From positions 1 to 64,000 of the forward strand of contig JBBQCW010000009.1 of NCBI GenBank assembly GCA_038319025.1: a DNA stretch of 64,000 nt, written 5' to 3'. The translations under genes and the position numbers were made by a program. Positions 6,393 through 15,393 of the stretch are shown here, piece after piece; position 1 is the stretch's first letter; every line of letters starts with the position of its first letter. The notes under the pieces were generated by a model. It did no database searches. It saw only the letters and a list, made by a program, of their open reading frames with translations, and had not been told where the DNA came from. The DNA comes from JBBQCW01 sp038319025 (GTDB taxonomy: Bacteria > Actinomycetota > Thermoleophilia > Solirubrobacterales > Solirubrobacteraceae).

Positions 6393-9011
6393 ATGCCCCC
6401 CGGACGCCGGCATCGGCCCACCGTCGCGATCGCGGACGTCGGTTCAACCGCCGCGTTTCACATCGGTGACGAGGCGATGCTCGACGCACTCATGAACGCG
6501 TCGGGAGACCGTGGCTGGATCGTCGTGTCGCTCGACCCTGAAGGGACCCGGCGTCGCCTCGATGTCCCGGCCGTGCGGCGACTCGGGTTTGATGCGGCTG
6601 ACACCCCGATGCAGCGAGAGACTCGGCTCACCGAGGTGCTCGGTTTCGACCACGGCCGCCCGGCTCCGACCGGCGACCCGGCCGGTGCCGTCCTTGCGGC
6701 CTTGGATGGTGCCGGCGGCCTGCTCCTGGCCGGTGGCGGGAACCTCTCCTCCACTTGGCCCGAACACGTCTACGAGCGCGTTGCCCTGATCGCGCTCGCC
6801 CGACGCCGAGGCCTGCCGATCGTGGTGAGCGGACAGACCGTCGGCCCGCAGCTCTTCGGCCGTGAACGCGAGATCCTGGGCTGGGCGCTGCGCCAGGCCG
6901 CGCTCGTCGGTGTCCGCGAACCCGATTCGCGCCGGCTGGCGCTACAGCTCGGCGTCGAGCAAGGGCGCATCGCCCTTGCTCTGGACGACGCCATGTTCCT
7001 CGCCGGCGCCGACCGAGAGGAGCCCACTGAGCCTTTCATTGCCGTGACGCTCTGCGAACTCGGAACGCCGTCGATCGAGGCACCGCTGCTGAGGGGCCTC
7101 GCTCGCGACCTCGCGGCGATCTCACGCCATGCCGACGTACCGCTCGTGCTGGTTCCGCACCTCGGCGCCCTCGACGGAGCCCTGTCCGGGGATGTTCGCG
7201 TATCGGCCACGATGCTCAAGCTTCTGCTGGAGCTCGGCGTCCGGGCGACGTGCGCCGAACTCCTTGCGCCGGCCGAGGTGGCGGCGCTGACCCGACGGGC
7301 CGAGATGGTCGTCGCCACTCGCTACCACCCCCTCGTGTTCGGGCTCAGCGGCGCGGTGCCATCGCTGGCCCTCACCCTCGACGAGTACACGCGCACCAAG
7401 ATGTGCGGCGCGCTCGGGTTCGCCGGGCTCGAGGGGTGGAGCCTGCCGGTCGAGGATGCCGCCTCCGGCCTCCTCGCTGAAGCCGCCATCGAGCTGTGGA
7501 GCCGGCGGGCAGAAGTGAGCGCCCACGTCGAGGCGCTCCTCTCCACATGGCGCCAATCCGCCACGGCCCATGTCGCGCGGGTGCTGGGCGCTTTGGACAG
7601 CGATACACGCCCCGGCCAAGAGCCCCAGCGGCCGGCCACGGCACCCACGCCTACCGGCGACTGGGCGATCGCGGCGCGCGCAGCCACCGGAGCGCGAGAG
7701 AGCGCGGAGAGGCCCCGACGGGAACTGGAGGCGACCGTCTTCGAGCTGCATCGCAAGTTTGCCGAGGCCGAGCGTTACGCCCTGTCGCTGCGCGCCCACC
7801 TCGATGAGGCCGAGCGCTATGCCCTGTCGCTCCGAGCGGCGCTGGACGAGCGAACGCAGGACGGCGGCGCGCAGCCCAGGCAAAGTCGGCGGTCGACGAC
7901 CGCGCGGTCCGCACCCCGTGAACTCGTAATCAGCGATCTGCGCCACCAGCAATCCGGGCTGGACGCGCACGCCTCGATGCTCGTCCAGCATGACGGCGCG
8001 GACCTCGGACGCCTCGTGCTGCGCCGCCACGTGGCGGATCTTGCGGAGATCGACGGCTCGGGCACGCCGTTTGCCGCACCTGCAGTACTGCTCGCCGGCG
8101 CGCTCGGGGCCGACCTGCGGATCGACGCCCTCATAGACGAGCTTGCCGAGGAGAACGCGAACAAGGCCGCCGCGCTGCTGAGCAACTGGTTCCACTGGCC
8201 CACACCGGCGATCAGGACAGCAGGCCCGACGGAGCCTCGTGCCCCGGCCACGCAGACGGGCCTGTTCTTCTCACGCGGGCTCGACTCGATGGCTACTTTG
8301 GTGACCGAGCGCGAGCGCATCGACGTCCTGATCGGCATGGACTGGCGAGACCCGCCGTACGCGACCGTCGGAAGCGCGCAGGTCTGGGACGGGACTCAGC
8401 GCGCGGCAGGCGAAGCGGGCCTGCACCTGATCGGGCTCAGCACCAATGCGCGGACGCTGCTTGATCCATTCGTCCCCTGGGAACTCAGCCACGGCGCGGT
8501 CCTTGCCGCGCTTGGCCTGCTGGCTTCGCCGAGCGTCGGGGAGATGAGGATGTCCGGGTCGCACCTCGCTGGGCGCGAGGAGCCCCATGGCAGCCACCAA
8601 GACCTCGTTCCATTGTGGACGTCCTCCCGGTTGGCCGTCACCTACGCGGCAGGACCCGGCAGCCGCCACGCCAAGGCGGCAGCAATCGCCGACGACCCAC
8701 TCGCGATGAAGTGGCTCAAGGTCTGCTGGCAGCGAGACGGCGAAGGCAACTGCGGCCGCTGCACAAAGTGTCTGAAGACGATGACCAATTTTGCCATCGC
8801 CGGGCGCCTGGATGCCGCCCGCGGTCGTTTCGACGGGCCGCTGACGGCCGACGCGGTGCTGGCCGCCGCTGGGTCCGGAGCTACAACGCCGGCCAACGTG
8901 CTCTCGATCCTCGACGAGCTTGACCCGGCGGACCCGCTCTACGAGCCGTGGAAACTCGTGTACGCGCGGGCCGTGGAGCGCGATCCGCTGCAGACCGGGC
9001 CAGGGTCCTGA
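6393..9011 (+). CDS. Polysaccharide pyruvyl transferase fused to a PP-loop ATPase-like domain
   Basis: With the ATG at 6393 the protein has 872 residues; an ATG at 6351 would overlap the divergent VOC start. Residues about 10-385 look like a polysaccharide pyruvyl transferase (WcaK/CsaB type): GGLLLAGGGNLSS, a VSGQTVGPQL strand and VATRYHPLVFGLSG near the end. Residues 458-485 are two consecutive 14-residue repeats starting EAERYALSLRA, a coiled-coil linker. Residues about 520-872 resemble QueC-like PP-loop ATP pyrophosphatases, with FFSRGLDS (625-632) at the position of SGGxDS and a probable zinc knuckle formed by Cys778, 787, 790 and 793. It probably modifies a surface sugar or peptide. The Arg in the PP-loop may affect ATP use. 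The function of the fusion is inferred. Confidence 0.65.
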   Translation: MPPGRRHRPTVAIADVGSTAAFHIGDEAMLDALMNASGDRGWIVVSLDPEGTRRRLDVPAVRRLGFDAADTPMQRETRLTEVLGFDHGRPAPTGDPAGAVLAALDGAGGLLLAGGGNLSSTWPEHVYERVALIALARRRGLPIVVSGQTVGPQLFGREREILGWALRQAALVGVREPDSRRLALQLGVEQGRIALALDDAMFLAGADREEPTEPFIAVTLCELGTPSIEAPLLRGLARDLAAISRHADVPLVLVPHLGALDGALSGDVRVSATMLKLLLELGVRATCAELLAPAEVAALTRRAEMVVATRYHPLVFGLSGAVPSLALTLDEYTRTKMCGALGFAGLEGWSLPVEDAASGLLAEAAIELWSRRAEVSAHVEALLSTWRQSATAHVARVLGALDSDTRPGQEPQRPATAPTPTGDWAIAARAATGARESAERPRRELEATVFELHRKFAEAERYALSLRAHLDEAERYALSLRAALDERTQDGGAQPRQSRRSTTARSAPRELVISDLRHQQSGLDAHASMLVQHDGADLGRLVLRRHVADLAEIDGSGTPFAAPAVLLAGALGADLRIDALIDELAEENANKAAALLSNWFHWPTPAIRTAGPTEPRAPATQTGLFFSRGLDSMATLVTERERIDVLIGMDWRDPPYATVGSAQVWDGTQRAAGEAGLHLIGLSTNARTLLDPFVPWELSHGAVLAALGLLASPSVGEMRMSGSHLAGREEPHGSHQDLVPLWTSSRLAVTYAAGPGSRHAKAAAIADDPLAMKWLKVCWQRDGEGNCGRCTKCLKTMTNFAIAGRLDAARGRFDGPLTADAVLAAAGSGATTPANVLSILDELDPADPLYEPWKLVYARAVERDPLQTGPGS

Positions 9012-9048
9012 GCTGATTGTCGAACGCAGTCCGGCCCGGCCGTTGGCG

Positions 9049-10464
9049 TCACGCCCGATCGAACTGCCCGTGGAAGCCGAACGGGATGTGGTGGGGCACA
9101 CAGGCGCGGGCGAGCTCATCCAGATTCGCGGCGTCGAGCACGAGCAGGAAGGAGGTCTGCGCGGCCGCGTCCAAGACGACCGACAGGAGGACGCCGTCGT
9201 CCTCGCTCTCGGCCCCGGGGCGACCGACGAACACCGGCTCCCCCGGGTAGCAATCGGGCTCCGACCAGGTGAGCGCACTGCCATCCGTCACGTCGACCTT
9301 CACGATCCGGTCCACCCATCCGTCCCCCGCGTCGTTGCCCCACACGTACCGGTGAGGGCGTTCGTGGCAACGGGCGTAGTTGATGCGCGGCAGCTCCAGC
9401 CCGGTCTCCCCGATCGGCGTCGCCGTCACCGACCGGCTCGGGACGTTCAGCCGGAACCGCGTCATCGGCTCGGGCTTCAGCGTGCCCGACCCGTCGCGCA
9501 GCCGGTCGAGATAGAGGTCCTGCACGATCGACGCGTCCTTGTAGGTGCAGACATCGACGACGACGTCGTCGCCCTCGTCGTACGCGTTGACGTGGTGGAA
9601 CGCGAAGCAGGCGTCGGCCTCGAAGCCGTCGACGATCGTCCCGTCATGACGGTCCACGAGGATGAATCGGGTCCCCAGCTCAGGCTTCCAGCGGTAGTTC
9701 TCGATGTACGGACGCCCGGCGAGGGCCAAGCGGATCGGGTTCACGCGAAACGGCCACTCAGCGAGCACCAGCCAACGCTCGCTCTGCCCGAACGAATGCG
9801 TGTAGGCCGGCTCCTTCGTGGGGATGCGGGCCGTTACCACGGGTTCGGTCGCGTCCGCGGCGACGGTGAAGAAGCGGTACGTGGTCTTCGCGCCGAGCTT
9901 GGCGGCGAAGTTGACCATGCCGCCGTTCGTACGATCCAGGTGCGGATGCGCCGTCGACAGTTGGCCAGGTGCCCGGTACGGAACGACCTCGGCCGTGGCC
10001 AGCGTGTCCGGGTCGAACTGCACGGGTATCGGCGTTTCGGTCATGGCGATGTGACGGTCGCCGAGCCGCGTGACATTGACGTTCGCGTTGTCGGTGGGCG
10101 TGGGGGAGAACATCGACTGCACACGCTTGAAGAGCGAGCGACACGGGTCGGTGGCGAACTCGCCGTAGGCGATCCCCCCAGCTTCGATATCGCCTCGATA
10201 GGAGCCGCTCTGCAGAAAACGGCAGCCGTATGACACGCCCTCCGCGTCAATCGTGAAGCGATGCAGCATCGCGAGGCCGTCGAACCAGTGGCGCATCTGC
10301 TGCTCGCCTACTTCGAACTTTGCTGGGCCGGTACGCAGCAGTGAGCCGGCGAGCCACGGCGGCATCGTGCCGGTGACGGGCAGCGCATCGAGGACAACCT
10401 CATCTTCGAGCGTGCGAAAGCCCAGCGCGGCGGAGTTGGCGGTGGCGGTCGACGTGGTCAGCAT
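9049..10464 (-). CDS. Carotenoid cleavage oxygenase family protein
   Basis: This 471-residue protein spans the full seven-bladed propeller family (RPE65/apocarotenoid oxygenase). The four iron-binding His are visible at about H173 (TAHPH), H223 (YTHSF), H290/H291 (FHHVNAY) and H465 (FGFHGQF). LLRTGPAKFE and HWFDGLAMLHRF near the N-terminus are family hallmarks. These enzymes cleave a double bond in carotenoids, apocarotenoids or stilbenoids with O2 at a non-haem Fe(II). The ATG at 10464 has GGAG nine bases upstream. It is divergent from a PadR regulator across a short palindromic region, so PadR control is likely. Confidence 0.85.
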   Translation of the reverse strand: MLTTSTATANSAALGFRTLEDEVVLDALPVTGTMPPWLAGSLLRTGPAKFEVGEQQMRHWFDGLAMLHRFTIDAEGVSYGCRFLQSGSYRGDIEAGGIAYGEFATDPCRSLFKRVQSMFSPTPTDNANVNVTRLGDRHIAMTETPIPVQFDPDTLATAEVVPYRAPGQLSTAHPHLDRTNGGMVNFAAKLGAKTTYRFFTVAADATEPVVTARIPTKEPAYTHSFGQSERWLVLAEWPFRVNPIRLALAGRPYIENYRWKPELGTRFILVDRHDGTIVDGFEADACFAFHHVNAYDEGDDVVVDVCTYKDASIVQDLYLDRLRDGSGTLKPEPMTRFRLNVPSRSVTATPIGETGLELPRINYARCHERPHRYVWGNDAGDGWVDRIVKVDVTDGSALTWSEPDCYPGEPVFVGRPGAESEDDGVLLSVVLDAAAQTSFLLVLDAANLDELARACVPHHIPFGFHGQFDRA

Positions 10465-10480
10465 CTCGAAAGCTCCAATA

Positions 10481-10501
10481 GTTCGATCCGAACCATTCGG
10501 A
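10481..10501. promoter_or_regulatory. Overlapping palindromes, candidate PadR operator
   Basis: GTTCG-ATC-CGAAC and TCCGAA-CCA-TTCGGA overlap here. They lie between the divergent starts of the carotenoid oxygenase (10464) and the PadR gene (10523). The position suits a repressor controlling both genes. Binding is inferred. Confidence 0.45.
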
Positions 10502-10522
10502 ATGTACGGTAGAATCGGCGGC

Positions 10523-11038
10523 GTGTCAACCCGCACCCTCACCGAGACGTCGTACGTCGTCCTGGGCCTACTCGATCAGCACGAGCCGGCCACGCCCTAC
10601 GACCTCAAGCAACGTGCGCAGTTGGGCGTTTTCAACTTTTGGTCGATCCCGCACACCCAGCTCTACACCGAATGTGGGCGCCTCGCCGAGGACGGCCTGC
10701 TCGAGGAGGAGCAAGAGCAGACGGGCCGCCGACGTCGCTTCTACCGGCTCACGCAGGTAGGCCGCGACGCGTTGCAGGCCTGGCGCGCCGAGCCGACGGC
10801 CGCGCTCTACGAGACCCGTGATCCAGGCACGCTGAAACTGTTCTTCGGCGGCGACCCAGCACAGCTGGCCGTCGGCCAATTGGCCGCCCACCGCGAGAAG
10901 CTCGAGACGTTTGAGCACCTTCATGCCTCCTTGCCCGAGCTCTCGGAGGGCATGCGGCTGGCCCTGGAGGTCGGCATCGGCCACCAGCGTGAGTACGTCC
11001 GATTCTGGACGGCGTTGTTGCCAGCGGATGCGAACTGA
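10523..11038 (+). CDS. PadR family transcriptional regulator
   Basis: The 171-residue product begins with the PadR winged helix: SYVVLGLLDQHEPATPYDLKQ, then a helix-turn leading to LYTECGRLAEDGLLEEE, and a wing containing RRRFYRLTQVGRDAL. The C-terminal half (about 90-171) is the helical dimerisation region of longer (Vir-type) PadR proteins. I prefer the GTG at 10523; an ATG at 10502 would place the start inside the palindromes. PadR proteins often repress adjacent genes and respond to phenolics or other small ligands. The divergent carotenoid oxygenase is the obvious target. Confidence 0.85.
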   Translation: MSTRTLTETSYVVLGLLDQHEPATPYDLKQRAQLGVFNFWSIPHTQLYTECGRLAEDGLLEEEQEQTGRRRRFYRLTQVGRDALQAWRAEPTAALYETRDPGTLKLFFGGDPAQLAVGQLAAHREKLETFEHLHASLPELSEGMRLALEVGIGHQREYVRFWTALLPADAN

Positions 11039-11058
11039 GACTCGCCGTGTTTCGCGCG

Positions 11059-11077
11059 GCGGGACACTCCGTCCCGC
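11059..11077. terminator. Hairpin between padR-like and iclR-like genes
   Basis: GCGGGAC and GTCCCGC pair around a 5-base loop, 20 bases after the PadR stop and 30 bases before the IclR start. It could be a short terminator without a T-run, or an operator for the IclR gene. Confidence 0.35.
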
Positions 11078-11106
11078 TCGGTGAACAGCCGCGTATGCTC
11101 TGACCC

Positions 11107-11859
11107 ATGCCCGAGGCCCGTGGGGGAATTCAGGTCGTCCGCCGCGCCGCGCAGATCCTGCGCGCACTCGAGGACGAACACGACGGCCTGAGCCTTTCGG
11201 TCCTGGCGCAGCGCACCTCCCTGCCGCGCTCTACCGTGCACCGCATCGTCAGCGCGCTGGAGGAGGAGGGCTTCGTCGCATCGGCCTCCCGCAACGGCGG
11301 CGTACGGCTGGGCCCGGACTTGGTGCGGCTGGCCAACTCGGGGCGGCCCAACCTGGAGGCGCAGCTGCAACCGATCATGACCGCACTGAACGAGCGGCTG
11401 CACGAGACGGTGGATGTGGCCGTGCTCGATGGAGACCACCTGCGCTTCGTCGCCCAGATCGCTGCACCCCACCGCCTGCGCGCCGTCTCTGCCGTGGGCG
11501 CGACATTCCCGCTGCACTGCACGGCCAACGGCAAGGCCGTGCTGTCGCTGCTCTCCGATCAGACGGTGGCCGAGCTCCTGCCGGCGGCGCTCGCGCGGCA
11601 CACCCCCGCCACGATCACCGCGCGTGCGACGCTGATCGAGGAGCTCGCCCCCGTCCGTGAGAGCGGTGTGGCGATCGACCGCGAAGAGCACACCGAGGGC
11701 ATCTGGGCAGCCGGCTTCGCCGTGCGTGACGTGTACGGAACGCCAGCGGCGATCTCCGTTCCCGTTCCCGCGCTGCGGGTCCAGGGACGCGAGGACGAGA
11801 TCGTCACCGCGCTCACAGCGGCGCGGGCCGAAGCCCGCGCCGTGCTCAATCCCAGCTGA
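11107..11859 (+). CDS. IclR family transcriptional regulator
   Basis: The 250-residue protein has the standard IclR layout. An N-terminal winged helix (VVRRAAQILRALEDEHDG, then LPRSTVHRIVSALEEEGF) is followed by a GAF-like effector domain from about residue 75, with the conserved LHCTANGKAVLSLL and GVAIDREEHTEGIWAAGFAV. These regulators control catabolic operons for aromatic or small organic acids. No operon follows on the same strand; the next gene is a convergent SDR, so its target is probably elsewhere or is its own promoter. Confidence 0.9.
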   Translation: MPEARGGIQVVRRAAQILRALEDEHDGLSLSVLAQRTSLPRSTVHRIVSALEEEGFVASASRNGGVRLGPDLVRLANSGRPNLEAQLQPIMTALNERLHETVDVAVLDGDHLRFVAQIAAPHRLRAVSAVGATFPLHCTANGKAVLSLLSDQTVAELLPAALARHTPATITARATLIEELAPVRESGVAIDREEHTEGIWAAGFAVRDVYGTPAAISVPVPALRVQGREDEIVTALTAARAEARAVLNPS

Positions 11860-11868
11860 GCAAGCGGC

Positions 11869-12696
11869 TCAGACCGAGTCGACGTACAGGTCGACCTGCA
11901 GCTCCGCGCCGGGCACGTAGCTGTACTTCTCCAGGTCGGTGATGCCCTCCTCGGCGAGCACGTCCTCGCAGAGGTAGGTGTTCCCGGTGCACTCCCGGCT
12001 CGGTCGGTTGAGGACCGCGTACGCGGCGTCTGCGTACACCTCAGGGCGCCGGGCGTGGGCCATCGCCGCATCGCCGCCGAGCAGGTTCTGCACCGCGGCG
12101 GTGGCGACGAGCGTCTTGGGCCACAGCGCGTTGGAGGCGATACCGGCCTCGGCGAACTCGGCCGCCCACCCGAGGGCGAGCATGCTCATCCCGTACTTGG
12201 CCACGGTGTACCCGATGTGCGGCCCCATCCATTCGGGCTTCAATCCGATCGGGGGTGACAGGGTGAGGATGTGCGGGTTGGTCCCCTTACGCAGATGCGG
12301 CACACACGCGCGAGTGACGGCGAACGAGCCGCGCACGTTGATGTTCTGCATCAGGTCGTAACGCTTGAGCTCCAGCGCCTCCGTTCCGACGAGGCTGATC
12401 GCGGAAGCGTTGTTGATGCAGATGTCAATCCCGCCGAACTTCTCCACCGCCGCGTCGACCCCGGCCTGTACCTGCGCCTCATCCCGAATGTCGCCCACGA
12501 TCGGCAGCGCCGTGCCACCGGCCGCCTCGATCTCGGCGGCCGCCGTGTACACGGTGCCCTCGAGCTTGGGGTGGGGCTCGGCCGTCTTGGCCATCAGGGC
12601 GACGTTTGCGCCGTCACGGGCAGCGGTCAACGCGATGGCGAGGCCGATGCCGCGGCTGGCGCCAGAGATGAAAATGGTCCTGCCCGAAAGGCTCAC
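11869..12696 (-). CDS. Short-chain dehydrogenase/reductase, HSDL2-like
   Basis: From GTG 12696, which has GGGAG seven bases upstream, the protein has 275 residues. It begins with the Rossmann motif TIFISGASRGIGLAIA, followed by CINNASAIS (NNA motif) and the catalytic YTVAKYGMS (YxxxK). MAKTAEPHPKLEGTVYTAA and TLSPPIGLKPEWMGPHIGYT are characteristic of the HSDL2/citronellol-dehydrogenase-like SDR group, whose members act on lipid or terpenoid alcohols with NAD(P). It stands alone, facing the IclR gene tail to tail. Confidence 0.85.
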   Translation of the reverse strand: MSLSGRTIFISGASRGIGLAIALTAARDGANVALMAKTAEPHPKLEGTVYTAAAEIEAAGGTALPIVGDIRDEAQVQAGVDAAVEKFGGIDICINNASAISLVGTEALELKRYDLMQNINVRGSFAVTRACVPHLRKGTNPHILTLSPPIGLKPEWMGPHIGYTVAKYGMSMLALGWAAEFAEAGIASNALWPKTLVATAAVQNLLGGDAAMAHARRPEVYADAAYAVLNRPSRECTGNTYLCEDVLAEEGITDLEKYSYVPGAELQVDLYVDSV

Positions 12697-12802
12697 GCGG
12701 TTCTCCCGATTCGATCGTGGGTTGCCGCGCCGGTCGGCGGCGGGCACCGGGGATACTCGCCGATCGCGCCGCGGAGCGTGTGCTCCCCGCCGCGATGCGT
12801 CG

Positions 12803-13777
12803 CTACTTGCTGATCAGCCCGTTGAGCGTGCGCACGGCGGCGAACAAGCCTCCGGCGCGGTACTGGTCAACGGCGACGATCGTGGGCCACACCCCGCGAA
12901 CGGCATGGCAGGCCTTGGCCCGGCCCACGAGGACGCTCGCGGCGTTCACCCGCGCGCCCGCGACCGGGTCGGCCACGGCGAGCGGCGTCGACGGTGACCA
13001 GTGGTTCATCAGGAAGAGCGATCCCGTCGTACCGCCGCGATTGGCGGCGCAGCTCGCGGGCCAGTTCGCAGGGTCTGTGATCAGTGGCTCCGTCGGCCAG
13101 CTGTATCCGGTCTCCTGAACGATGCCGTCGTAGTCCAGGTGGTCCCACGACGTTGAGCCGGCGCCGGCGTTGTGCTCGGCCAGGACCACCACCTGCTGCT
13201 TTTTGGCGATCATCTTGTTGAGCGTCGGCCACTTCGGCCCGTCCGTGCCGCGGTACACACGGGCAGCCAGGCCACTGTCCTTCATCGCCCCGGCGAAGTC
13301 AGCTGGGGTGATGTAGTCCTCGTTGTCGATCAGCAGCACATTGTCCGGGTGGCGGCTGAGGAACTTGGCCATCGAGTGCAGCACCGGCACCAGCGGCGAG
13401 GCCCCGATCTCGCAGACGACATGGCACAGGTACAGGCCGCGCACGCCCTCGGTCCCCGTCCCGGCGTCGTCGGTGGAGACGCTGCCGTTGGCCAGCAGGC
13501 GCCCGTAATGCGTGTCGAGGAGGAAGCCGCGCACTCCGTCGTCGAGCTGCTTGGGGATGCCGACCGGCTGGTTGGGGATCTTGAAACCAAGTTCCAACGC
13601 CGACATCGAATTGTGCGTCGCCGGCATGACGACCTTGTTGAACGGACGGGCACACAGGTTCTTTGCTCCGTTGCAGCGTGAGGGTGCCTTGGTCGCGGCA
13701 ACGGCACTCGGGGCCATCGTGGCGACCCACAACGTGGCGGCGGTGGCGATGAGCGGCGGCAGGCGCGAACGGAGCAT
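12803..13777 (-). CDS. Secreted PI-PLC X-domain-like protein
   Basis: This 324-residue protein has an N-terminal signal peptide (hydrophobic core about 8-27, ending APSAVAATKA). It then has the phosphodiesterase-like pattern VVMPATHNSMS (His55), FLLDTHYGRL (His89), VLLIDNEDY and a late FLMNHWSP segment. The two His match the catalytic pair of PI-specific phospholipase C-like TIM barrels. Four Cys may form disulphides, as expected outside the cell. Bacterial homologues are poorly characterised, so phospholipase activity is inferred from fold. Confidence 0.7.
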   Translation of the reverse strand: MLRSRLPPLIATAATLWVATMAPSAVAATKAPSRCNGAKNLCARPFNKVVMPATHNSMSALELGFKIPNQPVGIPKQLDDGVRGFLLDTHYGRLLANGSVSTDDAGTGTEGVRGLYLCHVVCEIGASPLVPVLHSMAKFLSRHPDNVLLIDNEDYITPADFAGAMKDSGLAARVYRGTDGPKWPTLNKMIAKKQQVVVLAEHNAGAGSTSWDHLDYDGIVQETGYSWPTEPLITDPANWPASCAANRGGTTGSLFLMNHWSPSTPLAVADPVAGARVNAASVLVGRAKACHAVRGVWPTIVAVDQYRAGGLFAAVRTLNGLISK

Positions 13778-13826
13778 CGGGCGAGCGTAATGCGACGCGC
13801 TCCCAGCGTGCGCCGACAGGCGGCAC

Positions 13827-15314
13827 TCAGGCGGTGGCTTCAGGATCCGACAAGGGCCCGGTGCCCATCCGGTCCTCGGCCGCGGATGCGCCGTAGCCGA
13901 CGAGCTCGGAGGCCGGGATGAACTGTTCCGGGTAGCCGTACATGCCGTGCTCGGAGATGTCCAGACCGGCGTTCTCCTGCTCAGCGGTGACGCGCAGGCC
14001 GTACGTCTTCTCGGTCAGCCAGAACACGGCATAGGAGGTGGTGAAGACGAACACGAACACCACGACTACCGCGAAGGCCTGGGACCCAAGCTGTGTGAGG
14101 GCGCCGGTGTAAAACAGGCCGCCGTGGCTGCCCGGAAGGTTGTAGGCGGCGAGGCGCGGCGCGGCGAACAGTCCCAGGGATAGCGCTCCCCACGCGCCCG
14201 CCAGCCCATGAGCGGACAGCACGCCGATCGGGTCGTCGAGGCGCTTGTCGATCCACAGGACGCCCCACACCACGATCAGCCCGGCCACGGCCCCGATGAC
14301 CGGCGCCGCCCAGATGTCGATGTAGCCGGCCGGCCCCGTGATGGCGACCAGGCCGGCGATCGCCCCGTTGCCCGACATGCCGATGTCAAACGTCTTCGTG
14401 AGGACCCACATCAAACCGACAGCGGCGAGCACTCCGAAGGACCCGGCCAGCGTGGTGATCATCACGATCTCCGGGAACCGCCCGTCGAGGGCGTTGAGCG
14501 TCGAGCCGGGGTTGAAGCCGTACCAGCCGAGCCACAGCACGAAGATGCCGAAGCCGAACAGGGGCATGTTGTGCCCTGGGATCGCTCGCGGCGATCCGTC
14601 AGCCCCGTACTTGCCACGGCGCGGGCCGAGCAGTAGGAGAACGGCGAGCGCAGCCGCAGCCGCCGTCACATCGACAACGATCGAGCCGGCGAAATCCTGG
14701 ACGTGAAAGTCGGTGCGCAGCCAACCGTCGCTGAAGATCCAATGCGCGACGAGCGGGTAGATCAAGGCGCTGAAGACGATCGCGTAGATGATGTAAACGC
14801 CGAACTTGATCCGCTCGAGCGTCGTGCCCCACACGATGGCCAGGGCGATGGCGCAGAAGGTGAACTGAAACCACCACAACGACTCGGCAGTGACGGTCGG
14901 CGAGCGCGGCCAGGCCAGGGCAAAGTCACGCGCGGGCTGGACGAACCAGCCGCTCGTGCCCATGAACGAGTTGCCGTCGCCGAAGGAGATGGCGAACCCG
15001 ACGGCCCAGAAGAAGGCGGCGCAGAGGGCGAAGTTCACGAGGAACTTGGCGATGATCGACCCGGCGTTCTTCCCGCGGACGAACCCGATCTCCACCAACG
15101 CCAGGCCGCCCTGCATGAAGAACACCAGGCAACCAGCGAGAACCACCCAGGCCGAGTTCAGGCCGATTCCCGTGGGGATCTTTCCTGCCAGGCCCAGCGC
15201 GTCGGTGGAGCCGTCGGCGAACGCCGCGGGTACGAACACCGCGAATCCGGCCAGCGAGCCGCCAACCATTGCCAGCGCGGTGAGGAGCCGTCGCCGTGTC
15301 GTGCCTCTCCTCAT
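13827..15314 (-). CDS. amt: Ammonium transporter, Amt family
   Basis: This 495-residue integral membrane protein has a cleavable-looking signal segment (1-33, ending AAFADG) and eleven predicted helices typical of Amt. Family landmarks are VVLAGCLVFFMQGGLALVEIG, FGFGIFVLWLGWYGFNPGS and LSAHGLAGAWG. The second pore His of the twin-His pair is present (His369). At the first position the sequence reads FAGSIVVDVTAA, where Amt proteins usually have VVHxxA, so Asp215 replaces His. The C-terminus (EHGMYGYPEQF) is the usual cytosolic signature. No glnK follows. The transporter probably conducts NH4+ or NH3, with altered selectivity possible. Confidence 0.92.
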   Translation of the reverse strand: MRRGTTRRRLLTALAMVGGSLAGFAVFVPAAFADGSTDALGLAGKIPTGIGLNSAWVVLAGCLVFFMQGGLALVEIGFVRGKNAGSIIAKFLVNFALCAAFFWAVGFAISFGDGNSFMGTSGWFVQPARDFALAWPRSPTVTAESLWWFQFTFCAIALAIVWGTTLERIKFGVYIIYAIVFSALIYPLVAHWIFSDGWLRTDFHVQDFAGSIVVDVTAAAAALAVLLLLGPRRGKYGADGSPRAIPGHNMPLFGFGIFVLWLGWYGFNPGSTLNALDGRFPEIVMITTLAGSFGVLAAVGLMWVLTKTFDIGMSGNGAIAGLVAITGPAGYIDIWAAPVIGAVAGLIVVWGVLWIDKRLDDPIGVLSAHGLAGAWGALSLGLFAAPRLAAYNLPGSHGGLFYTGALTQLGSQAFAVVVVFVFVFTTSYAVFWLTEKTYGLRVTAEQENAGLDISEHGMYGYPEQFIPASELVGYGASAAEDRMGTGPLSDPEATA

Positions 15315-15393
15315 GAACGAAGGCAGCCTCGCGTACAGGTCGGTTGGAACGGGCGGGCGCGGGCAGGCGTCCGGTGGCGACTACCCTCCAGGC

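Noticed and set aside
7122..8195. Open frame antisense to the pyruvyl transferase fusion
   Set aside because: Overlaps the coding motifs of the + strand gene, with no start signal and no recognisable protein.
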